Under the pieces are notes generated by a model. It saw only the letters and a list, made by a program, of their open reading frames with translations. It did not search any database and was not told the DNA's origin. Of a DNA stretch of 64,000 nt, positions 14,101-26,100 are shown piece after piece. A program made the translations under genes and the position numbers. The first letter of the stretch is position 1. The number at the start of each line of letters is the position of its first letter. Source of the DNA: Calliopum simillimum (taxonomy: Eukaryota > Arthropoda > Insecta > Diptera > Lauxaniidae); the NCBI GenBank assembly GCA_951812925.1, contig OX638371.1:83275697-83339696 (forward strand), read 5' to 3'.

Positions 14101-17100
14101 TTTTTTGTTAAATCACTTTCATACATAAATGATGTTCCACATATATGTTTTCCATCTTGCAATAAGAATTGGAAAAATTGTTAGATTGTAGCTAACTGAT
14201 GCAATTGAGTGTGATATAACTTTAAATATGCCTTTTAAGCTACGCAGGCAAACAAATCTGAGGATTTACCAACTTGAGTGTATAAGGATTTACTCAAAAA
14301 ACTAAGGCCGCAGAAAAATATATTTTTTTTGTCGCCCTGTCTTCGGCTTCTATTTTCCAAATTTTATCGAATACTCGCACATACATATACGGCTTAAGAG
14401 ACATATGTCCGAATTACATAGAAGAACATAAAGTAACTTTCTCCGAAGAAGTAGCGGTTGTGAAAAATCACTTTGTTTGCTACTTAATTGTAATTTAAAA
14501 TTCTACTTCAAATCTTTTGTAAAATGTTCAGGGCTTATCAAAACAGTAAGCACAAGTGGCCTAGCCCTTATTTAGTTAAAAAAGCAAAAGAAAATAACGT
14601 CTGCTCGTGTTGACACATGCCAAAGTTGCTGTGATATTCTTAAATAAATATTCTAAGACCAATAAAATGTAGCCTATGTATCTCTTATTTTTAGCTCTCT
14701 TGTAAATTTTTTTTTTTTTTATTTGGGACCCAAATAAACGCCTAAGAATGAGGGTTCCCATCAAGAAAAAATTCACAGAAATAAATGCTGTTAAAATTTT
14801 ACTAAGGATGATAAGTGTGGAACATCACATAAAGTAGATAAACTTTAACTAAGGGCATTCCTTAAAACGTATAATAGCCGGAGAGCCAGCGCTTAAAAAC
14901 GACTTTGCGTTTCTAAAAGCTGGATTTGTTACAGTTGGTTATAGTAGTTGTGTACACACATAAACTGTCGGTCAGTCAAGCGTACTGTAGAACAGACGGC
15001 TGATATATGGTCTCAAACATGTCATGATTTCGATGGTGATCAAATTAATTTCTAAAGGCTGAAAATTGTTATACAGATTGTATAATGCATTAAAAGAACA
15101 ATTATGTCAGTCAATCAGTTAAACGTTAGAACAAGGCTGGTCAGCAGCCCCGTGGAAGGCAAAACGTTTTTTTTACTCAGGAGGGAGGCATCTTACGGAA
15201 AAAGTGTACACGGTATAAAATGCTTAGAATCGTTCAAGGAATACGTGTAAATTTTTTATTTTTTTTTTTGTAAAATTTTTAACGTCACCCAGTGTGCCAG
15301 ACGGTTCACTTTCCGCTTTTTTATCCGTTACGGATCCGTAACTGATCCGTTTGCGGGAGAAATTCCAAAAAAAAAAAACGATTCGCTTTTTTCGGGTAAA
15401 AAAGCGGAGATATGAACCGTCTGGCACACTGGGCATTTTTAATAAATTTTTAGAAAAAAAAAAAAAAAATTTTTAAAAAATTCACACTTGTTCATTGGAT
15501 GATTCTAAGCATTTTATGCCATGTTCACTTTTTTCGTAAGATGCCTCCCTCGTGAGTAAAAAAGGCGTTTTGCCCCCCACGGGGCTGCTGACCAGCCTTG
15601 TCCTAACGTTTAACTGAGTGACTGACATAATTGTTTTTTATATGCAGCGTTTTTAAGCGCTGGCTCTTAGACTATAAATGCTTCAAAAACCTCGTAAACT
15701 CGTGATAGTTTTCAAAATCAATGCGTACTTTGACAGTTTTACAAATTAACGAGTTTTTCGAGGCTTTTACACGTTTTAAGGAATACCCTAACTGTTGCAT
15801 AATTACCTGCGCATTAGTTTGTTGTATTTTTGCTTTCATCTATGAGTATGAAAAACATTTACATTATTATTTTACATACAAATGCTTATGAAAATAAATT
15901 AAAAAACAAATAATAACCAAAGAGCATTTATTTTCGAGTGGGTATTATTTGAAGTAGCCCGTTCGCGGATTCGTTTACCCGATACAATAAATCTTTGGTA
16001 CTTATTAAGTACATATGTATGTACATGCAATGTATGTATATTATACATATATTCCCTTAATTAAAAATCAAATTTTGTATTGAGTGTAATTACCTCTTGC
16101 GCTCTTTTTATTCCTGCTGCTTCTCGCTATAAATAAATAAGCAATTATTATGTTATTATTACTTAATTGATACTATAAATCAAGGAAAAAGACATAAGAA
16201 CCTAAGAAAGTGAAAAGCAATGAGGTTTTTAATTAAAAAAAAAAAAAAGTTCATAAAAAATTTTTCCCACAAACATAAGTATAATTTTTCGTGCACACAA
16301 GCCAATCGGTGGAAGCACTTTTCCAAATGTTGCCTCCAAAGTTTTGTCATTTTTCACAATGTTTATCAACTGTTTTGAGTGATTGTCAAATAATGTGAGA
16401 TCCAAAGTACAGCTAAGTAGCTCTCTGACGACCGAATTTTCATGAGAGATGTATCATGATGATCTTAGTGTTTTTATACAGTTATATTGTCGTTTTTTTG
16501 GAAGAAAATTTTTGGGAAATTTTATGTACCACAAATACATTTAAGAGCTCTTGAGTCAGTCGAACAAGCAGCTGCTTCGACAGAAAATTATAACGAACTG
16601 GAAAACATTGAACTGGATTTAACGGATATTACGCCTACTCTTGCTCTTTCAGCTTGAGTCGACCTGGTTCAACAATTTGACCTGAGCTGTCTTTAGGATA
16701 AATATCATCAATGACATGAATGTCCGAAGCAGAAACGCCTATTTTGGTTAAGTCAGCAGGAGTGATATCCTACTACGGTTCATTATAATTGCTCAACTGA
16801 CTCAAGATCTCTTGATTGTACTTATAGCGCATCAAAGTCTACTTCGTTTTCATCCAATGATTCATTTCAACGTCAGAATTAGCCTCAAATAAGGATAAAA
16901 TCTGATCATTTTCAATCACATCCTTTGGATGAAGACATTTTCTGTAAAAATATTTAGAAAAAATGCTATAATGTCTAGAAAACTTTATATTTTTTTCTTA
17001 AATCCATACAAAAAGAAAAACTTTCTTTTGGGGATCAATGTCGAATATATGTATACATTATTTCTTTTTATCTGCAGACATTAACTAGAAAAGGCGGCAA

Positions 17101-20100
17101 TGGCAATGTTTAACTTACCGCTTTTTGTTGTGCAGGAGTTGGATAGAGACGTGGATCAAGTTGAATTGGTGATGAGAGCATTCCACACTGGAAAAAATAT
17201 AATTATGCATTAATTAAATTAAATTATTCATTAATTAATTTATTGCAATTTGTCTTAAAAACGGAATAAAACAATCTAGAATATATCGAAATATTCTAAC
17301 ATAAAAAGTTAAAATACTGCAGCAAAATTGTATTAAAAAAAAAAATCTTGATACCTAATAATCGTAAAGTTACCCTAAAAATGTGTCAATTTGTTTTTTT
17401 TTTTTTTTTTTGAAAACTGAATTTTGTTTAATGCGCTTGATAAAAAATAAAAAAAGCATGCTTTACGTTTAAAAATAGAAAATACATATTACTTTTTCCG
17501 AGACACCGAGTCACTTGCTTAAAAATTTTTCGCGTATATTTTGGGTACAAATGCAAAAATGTCCATATAAAACTTGTGTTTATTACATTTTTCAAACTTT
17601 TTAACTAATCAGGCATGTCGTGAGATCCGATTGATTTCAATCGGATTTCATTTGGGAGGATTTTTGATGAAAACGGTGAGTCGAACGATAAAAAGTATTA
17701 GAATCTCTTCTGTGGAGAAAAACAGGTTCTACAAAAAGTATTGATTTGCATTAACGCAAGAATTACGGTTTAGAAAATATTCGATAAAATCTAGTTTTTC
17801 GACTTTTTGCGGTTTTTTAAGAATAATTCCTAAACGGTTACTTTTTCGTTAATGCAAATCAGTACTATTTGTAGAACCTATTATTCTCCACAAAAGAGAT
17901 TCTAATACTTTTTATCTTTCGACTCACCGTTTTCATCAAAAAGCCTCCCAAATGAAATCCGTTTGAAATCTATCGGATTTCACGACATGCCTGAATATCT
18001 GTATTTTGTATGCTTAGATTTGGAAGTATTTTCATTCAACATTGTAATTTACTCAATTCACATGTTTTGTTTCAAATTATATTTTAGGAACAAGTCAAGC
18101 GTTGCTCCCAAAGCCAAATTTATTTTTTTGCCAAAATATGGCTTTGGTAAGTAATTACAACAACAACAGCAAAAACAAAAAGTGTCGCTCAGATCTGGTT
18201 TCGGAGATATAGCAATCGGAAGATCGGGATATAGCTTTTATGAAAACAAGTATAAGTTCTGAGTCCCTTGATGGATATCAAAAATTTTGATGTCATATGA
18301 AAGGTATTATAACTAGCTACCAAATTTGTGTACAAAAGTTTTAAATCCGACTTTTCGGTTTCGATATATGGCGATTTTAAGATAATTTTGACCAGGTTTT
18401 TTTAAAAAAAACACTATTTTTTCCAAAAAACGTCTCATCAATCCATAATTTTTGTAACAAAATATAAAAGGCCAATCTATTTTCTTTTATTAACTATGCC
18501 ATTTGTATCTGATTTCCTATATTTGTAAGGTTTTTCCAAAAAAAAAAAAAAAAAAAAAAAAAAATAGAAGAATTAAAATTTGTATTTTATTTTATAAGAT
18601 GTCTTCATCTACAACAATATCATCATCATCGTTCTCTGCTACATAGGAAACGACTTTATGCAATTCTCCCTCATATTTTAAAAAATCCTCCATTGGCTCA
18701 ACCCCCTCTGCTTTTCACTTTTTAAGGAACATGAATTTTGCAATATAGCCTTCGTAAAATCGTTTTCTTCTGTTAAATACATGCAAAGCGTTTTTGACAT
18801 ATCGCCACAGACCCTTAATCGTATTTGTGTGGTCATCAGTTACTGGATCTTTAAAAGAAATTGAGTGGTTCACCGTTAGGGGGTTAAGACCTTCTTTTTG
18901 AAACAAGTTATATAACCTGACTGAATAATTTGCAAAAATTTCCAAAAAAGAAAGCGCCGGAGGCGAAAAATTGTTATTAAAAATTTCGCGCGAAATTTTT
19001 AATAACAATTTTTCTCTTTTGCAATAAAAAGTAGTAGTAAACCTCACGTTTTTGAATAAAAATTTTAATTTTGTTGTGGTTGATAGTGGTGTTGTTGATA
19101 GTAATGTTGTTGTTGTTGTTAGTAGTAGTAGTTTTGTCGTTTTGCTAGTGTTGTTGATGTTGTTAGTAGTGTTGTTGTTTTGTTAGTGTTGTTGTGTTGT
19201 TCTTGTTGTTGTTGTTATTGGTGTTGTTGATGTTGTTGTTGTTAGTGTTGTGTTTTTTGTTTTGTGAGTGTTGTTGTTGGTTGTATTGTTGGTGTTGTTA
19301 TTGTTGTGGATAGTGGTGTCATTGTATTTGGTAGTGGTGGTGTCGTTGTTGTTATTATAACGACTCGAACGCCAGGCCAGATATTGTCGTCGAGGTTGCT
19401 ATTCCTGGCCCCCCAATAGGATGGTCTCTCTGAGACATTGCTGTTGTTGTTAGTGGTGGTGCTGTTGTTGTTTTTGTTAGCGCTGCTTTTGTTAGTGGTG
19501 GTGTTGTTGTTGTAATATTTGCTAAATTTCATGAAAATTTCTTTAGCTTAATTTGTGTTTTTCTATAAAATATGCCCTAATAATGCAAATTCAGCTTTAA
19601 ATGGAATACCTTATGAAAGAAAATAGATAAGGCTTCCATATTTCGTTTCTACAGCTATAGGTTATTAAGGTATTTTTTTAATTTATAATAGTTTTTTAAA
19701 AAAAAAACTGGTCAACATTTTCACAAAATCACCATTTCTTGAAAACTATAGCTTTGATTTTAAACTTTTTCAAAATAATTTTGTAGCCAGTTAAAATATC
19801 TTTCATATAACATCAACATTTTTGAAATCCATCAAGGGATTCAGAACTTATATCGGTTTTTATAAAAGCTATATCCCGATCTTCCGATGACCATATCTCC
19901 AAAATCAAGTCCGAGCGACACTTTTTGATTAAACATTTTTTGTAAGAATTATAACTTTAACAAGAAAAGTTTGGTTTAAACCAAATTGGGTTCTGGGAGC
20001 AACGCTTGACTTTAGCCATATTTTATTTTCGTGTACAACTTACCTGTCGCATGAGATCATAGTCATAACCCGGCATTTGCTTTTCTGGTGGCGGCGGAGC

Positions 20101-23100
20101 CTATTAAATAAATTTGCATTATTGAAGAAGTTAAGTGAAACAATGAAGCCAATGGATAGCACTTTTGTAAATTTTTGGTTATTTCTAAAGATCATGCCTT
20201 ATCAGCTCAAATTAAAATGTTAATTAAAATTATTATTAAAAATTTTGCAATTATTGATAAAGAAGTAACTATATCAGACATTGTGATTTTTGCTTTTTGC
20301 TTTTTACGGTAAAAATCATACTGAATATAAGTATATAATAGGCATATTAATACATACCCATGTCGGTTGTCTCGCCTGCTGTAAATTAACAAATTTGGAT
20401 TATTATAAATTTGTATACATACGAGTTATAAGTTATAAGTTATTATATATATAAAAGGAGAGTTGCAAAACCTATAAATTGTAATTCCGCAAAAAAATAT
20501 ATCTAATTGTTCAACTATGAAACTTCCGTGGTTTTTATTTAGACAGCCTTACGATCCAATTAGAATGATTTCTCTACGCAATTTTTATTTGTTAAATTTA
20601 CATATTAACGACAAATTACGAGTGTCTGTTCTAACCATGTTGCAATTTCTATTAAAATTTTGCATTTCATATTCTATTTCAATACTATTAAATATTGAGG
20701 GGATTCCTGAAAACGTGTAAAAGCCTCGAAAACCTCGTAAACTCAAAAAAGTTGTCAAAATCAATACGAAATTTGACAGTTTTACGAGTTTACGAGGTTT
20801 TCGAGGCTTTTACATGTTTTCAGGAATCGCGATATTATTTATATAGAAAAATTGGGAAGCAATTTGTAAATGCAGTTTGAAGAACACAGTATTTGATACA
20901 CCTGGCGCAATTAACCACTAAATTTATGTGAAAGAGTTCTAACAGAAACGTCTACTGAATATGATACGCCCTGGGTTATTTTCGCCAGATTTGGCGAGTT
21001 TTCACTATGGCAAATTGGCCATAAATTAGTATGAAGAGAATGGGGTCAATGATGTACCGAAAACTGCAAACTCTCCGAATCGCCTTGGGGCTTGGCCAAT
21101 TGGAAAATACTTGGCTATAATGAAGAGAAAATGGCTAAAAGTGAAGAAAGAAACGGAAACAAAAATGGATTATTATGAATTAATCAAAAACTAAAGAAAC
21201 TTTTTTGGAAAATCCAGCAAATTGAAAAAACTGAAAAGCGGACCGAGGTACACACATCTCCTCTACTGTTAATTTATCTTTTGCGAATAATCGAAGTATT
21301 GACATCCACAGAAAACTCTTGACATTATTATAAGATGCACAAACCTTAACATATTCCTTTCAAGAATTGGAAATTTCTTTGATTTTCATCTATGAGTTTT
21401 TTTCTGATGATTATATTTTACTGCATTTTCTACCGTTTTCATGGAGGATTTCAACGTTCTAGCTATTTCTTGGAATGAAAGTATGCTATTTTGCAGGATT
21501 TTTATTTTACCACAAAGCTAATTCGGAGTCACTGAATTATAAAATATGGTATTTTTTAATTTTTTTTTTTTTATATATTGTAATTCCTTTATCCCTGGAA
21601 AATATTTAAGAACCAGATTGTTTCAAATATATACATTTTGCACAGGCTAAACTGATTTAACCTCAGAAAATTATCAATAACAACGAAACGATTCAAAATA
21701 TTTTTGCATTGAAAATTGTGCGGTATGGTATGTTTGCCCAATTCTTTCAAATTGAAGCAGAGTTATGTTCCCTCCTCCCCTCAAAATTTTTCTGAATTTG
21801 CGCAACTGCTTTTTTACTTAAATTTTATTTTATATATAATTACCTGCTGTGTAGGTGGACATGATTGTATTTTCTATTAGAAAAAATTGGATTATTATTA
21901 CTTGAAATCATAAATGTATTTTCAAAAACTTAAGTAATTAATTAAGAGTAACTTTTAAAATTTAACTTCTAGTTAAATAAAAATTTACGTTACCATTGCT
22001 GTGATAATATTACTAGCAGTAATGACAGTTAAGCCACCTTAGAAATATACTAACCTTTGCTGCTGCTCTTGCTGCTACTACCGCCGCCTAAAATACAATA
22101 AATAAATAGTATGTGCTTTTCTAGTGTTACCAATAATATTTAAATTTCAAATAAAAGTGGACAAAACAAGCAGCTTATCATATCTACAGAAAATCGTTTT
22201 CGGTCTTAGACCCTCACGTCTTTCCGAATAAACGTAAACTCAGTTTGCATTGAAACAGGTTAATGTTGTTAATTCCATTTAAAGTTTCCTATTCCGAGTT
22301 CTATATTTTCGTTAAGAAAAAGAAAAGCAAAGTTTCATAAACTTTTTATACTAAATAAAAAAAGAATACTCATATCGATATAAGAATATATATCCTTTAA
22401 CCCATGTTGGCCCAGAGGGGTTGTTTTCTACCCCTTAACTAAAATAGGGATTTCTATGAACTAGAAACTCTAAAAATTATTTGTTGATACATATCTGATT
22501 TTTGGAACGTTGGCTATCATTTGCTTATCACGATAACCCTGGGATCACAACACCAACACTGCCCCCTCACATTAACCGAAAGTCTCCAAGACCATTTTTG
22601 GAAAAAAAAAAAACTAAAAATATTTTGATCCTTAAAATGATAACATCAGCACTCGTTTCATGTTGCTAAAGGATGGTAATTTCAGCTGATCAAAAAATAA
22701 TTCAAATCGGTACTGCCATGTCTGAGATATCCGACGTTAAAATTGCTGGGGTAACGTGCCAATGTCTATATACTTTTTGGATAATTTTGACGGTTTCGAC
22801 GGTTTTTTGAAAGCGACGCCATATTTTGTGAGCAATAAATGTTCTGATTCAGAATTCTAAAGGTTTTTGGCATGCTAAAAACGATGTCGTAACCAGTTTT
22901 GTTATAACACGTCAGAGTTTTTATATTTTCTTGTTTTAAAGTGAAAAGTAGCTGTGTTTTAAGCATCTAGCTTTGAAGTGCGCATTATAGCCTGGGCATG
23001 GCTTACAGGAACATGCATGAAACTATATCAGATACGTAGAACATAAAACAATTTTTGAAACAATGGATCATTTTAGTGTAACTAGTTTCTTTTTGCTCAT

Positions 23101-26100
23101 GCTGGGATTTTATCCCTGAGGATAAGAACTTTTCATACTAAGAAACCAAGATGGCCACTTGGTTACCTACCCATGGACCACTCAAAGATTATTAGATTGT
23201 AATGAAAACAAATGAAATTCATAGAATATAAAACAATGTTTAAAACGGTGTATCAGTTTGGTATAGTTTCTTTATCTTAATGCCGGATTTTTGCCCTTGA
23301 AAATAAAGACTATTCATGCCAAGAACCCAATATGGCCAGGTGGTCTTAAACCACTGAAAGATTAATGGATTCTAATTAAACCAAATGGAATTCATAGAAC
23401 ATAAAACAGTATTTGATACAATGTTTAAAAATATAGGGCAGTTTATTTTTCATAGTGCTAAGATTCTATCCTTGAAAATAAGGACTTTTCATACTAAGAA
23501 CCTAATATGGCGACTTGGTGACCTGAGCATGAACCACTGGATCATAATGGATCCCATTGAAACCAAATTTGATCAGTAAAAAAAAGTGTTTGAAAGCATA
23601 TATGAGCCGTTTATTTTGAAAGTGGCCTAAGCCCATTTCGGGACGAAAGTAATGTCATTCACAATTATGTGCCGTAATAATCGGTTTTTTGCCCAATATT
23701 ATTTTTAAACATAACGCCATTAATTTTACATAATGTGGTAAACTTTCTGTAAAGACAGAATTCAATTTTATTCGTTCTGAACAAAATGGCAGCTAATTCA
23801 TATTATGACACATTATGACGAAATGGACTTAGGTCACTTTCAATATGAACGCCTCATAAGTATCTATTTGGTGTAGTTTCTTTTTCCTAAAGCCAAAATT
23901 TTATCCTCAAAAATAAAGACTTTTCATACTAAGAACCCAATATGGCCTAACGAAAGTACCGTAAATTTCGGCGTTAGGAAATAACGCCAAAAAAAAAGAA
24001 ATAACATCCAAAAAATAAAATGACGTAATAAAACCCAAAATAAGAACGAAATAACGCCCAAAAAATATGAAATAATGCCCAAAAACAAACACGAAATAAC
24101 GCCCAAATTATTTTCATATAACTTTTGGGCAACAATCATTTTGGAAATAATACCCAAAAGCTTGGGTGTTATTTCCTAATGCAGTAAATTTCGGTATTTA
24201 TTTTGTGCGAGTAATACGATTGACATGTTTTTCTAACACTGATGGTCCTTGAGTAGAAAACACAACTTGATTGTGCAGATTTTGGTGACATAATAATTTT
24301 TACGGTTTGGCTCTGGTTTTCGAGATTATCGGGCTTTAAAACTTTACGCAAAAAACCCAAATACAAGTAGTTTTTGGTTCATTTGAATCATTTATTTAAT
24401 AGATTTTTATTCAGCCTAAATTCTATCTCTAATGATATATATTCCAAATTTTCTAACAAAAAGATGGTAATAAAACTCAAACCATTTAAGTATGTTTACT
24501 ACGCAGCATCCGCAAATGTTAGAATTTTCCACTAGCACTGTGTTAACAAAAATATTTTTGTATTACTTACCTCTCGAATAGCTTCCCTGCTTGGCTGTAA
24601 AAAAGAAATAAATGTTACTGATGCAAATCTTTCAGAATTAATGTATTGAAAATGAGCTAAGTACTAGTAATTTATTTATACTCATGCAAATGTTACAAAA
24701 TAAAATTGATGTTTCTACAAATAAAATTATTTTAATTGATTTATTTCCTGTACTACAAGTGATATAAAAAAAACCACTTTCCATATTTTATAGGTGATTT
24801 CCAGAGCTACAAATTAGTCACAAACATTTTCCTCTTGAAATTACTACCATTAGAAAAATGTTTGCAAAAAACTGATTTTTCTGACCTTTAACCTGTTTTA
24901 ACTCATTTGATGCCAAGTAAATAATAAGCAATATAAATTGTATAAATACCCCTCTTGAAAGTGCTCCAGGTCCTTGTGTTTTCTGTTAATAAATAATTTT
25001 TTAAAATTATTATTTATGTTAATTCCAGATAAAAAAATTTAATAGCCTTATCATATATGACGATCGAATAAAGTGACTGATTTTAACTCATTAATATCAA
25101 CTTATTAAAACTTTTTATAAAGAACTTACTATATTCTAAGCGTTCATTTTAGTTCAAAGAATAAAGTGTGTAAGCATAAACTTCAAATCATCTTTTAACT
25201 TGGAGGATACAATATAAGCAGTTGAAAATCAGTAAAACGATTCGTTCGTCATACATGATAAGGCTATAAGTTGAAGTTTTGACTGATTTCATTACTCTGA
25301 ATTTAATGGATTTAATGTTTAGGTGCAATGCTATTTTTAAAAATTTTTTATCGCATTCATATTTTTTCGGTTGTTTTGGTATTGCTCCTTGACTTGCACA
25401 AGTTTAATACAACGCCATTAGACTTGGAGCCTGTGGCCACCGGACAAAAGTGTATCGTGGTATAAAAGTCAAGAATTCTTGTGTATATTGTTAATATTCA
25501 TACATATCGATACCTTAGAGCGCTATAGTCTTATCTCCATTTTTCCAATTGTTGGGAAATGCAAAAAGAAGATTTCAAACAGTGGTTATTTAGGATTGGC
25601 TGCTATTTTGATATAACGATATATGTAATATCTTTACCTATAGTATATTTTATCATAATTTAATGTTTTTAACCAATTTTATTAATTTCTAGCGAAATCC
25701 CAGCCAATTTGTAGTATGTCATTACTTTTGCCCTTATATACATAGAATTCCACTATTATTGAAATAAACGACGTATTTATTACATTTTTTGAATTTTTTC
25801 CACTAAAATGTCGTAAAAAGTCATGAAACGCGTAGAAAACACGAAAAAAACGGTTTTTTTTTTGAATTTTTGGTTCCGACCCATTGTGCCAGACCGTTCA
25901 TATCTCCGCTTTTTTATCCGTTACGGATCCGTTACTGATCCATTTGCGGGAGATTCCCAAAAAAAAAGTGAATCGTTTTTTTTTTTTTTGGAATCTCTTC
26001 CGCAATCGGATCAGTAACGGATCCGTAACGGATAAAAAAGCGGAGATATGAACCGTCTGGCACACTGGGGACAAACACAAGTGGAGCCTTGGGTGTAACC

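Larger units (their letters stand above)
18094..20010. mobile_element. Long inverted-repeat element carrying a Merlin relic
   Basis: Left arm GTCAAGCGTTGCTCCCA pairs with right arm TGGGAGCAACGCTTGAC. Further in, GTGTCGCTCAGATCTGG pairs with the text near 19900, and ATCGGGATATAGCTTTTAT with its complement near 19865. Inside lie the transposase relic and a GTT-rich tract. Confidence 0.7.

Noticed and set aside
16933..16942. TTTTTACAG acceptor leading into KMSSSKGCD and stop, as an alternative terminal exon
   Set aside because: No polyadenylation context seen, and the series of 33-nt exons clearly continues downstream; kept only as part of the coding relic.
19242..19532. Asn/Thr-rich reverse-strand ORF
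   Set aside because: Low-complexity GTT repeat translation.
20553..20573. 21-nt exon candidate reading RNHSNWI with GTAAGG donor
   Set aside because: The acceptor GCGTAG follows an A-rich stretch; no relative in the gene. Worth a look only if RNA supports it.
25130..25135. 6-nt exon candidate (AATATA) with GTAAGT donor
   Set aside because: Frame fits, but the acceptor lacks a T-rich tract and the size gives no statistical support.
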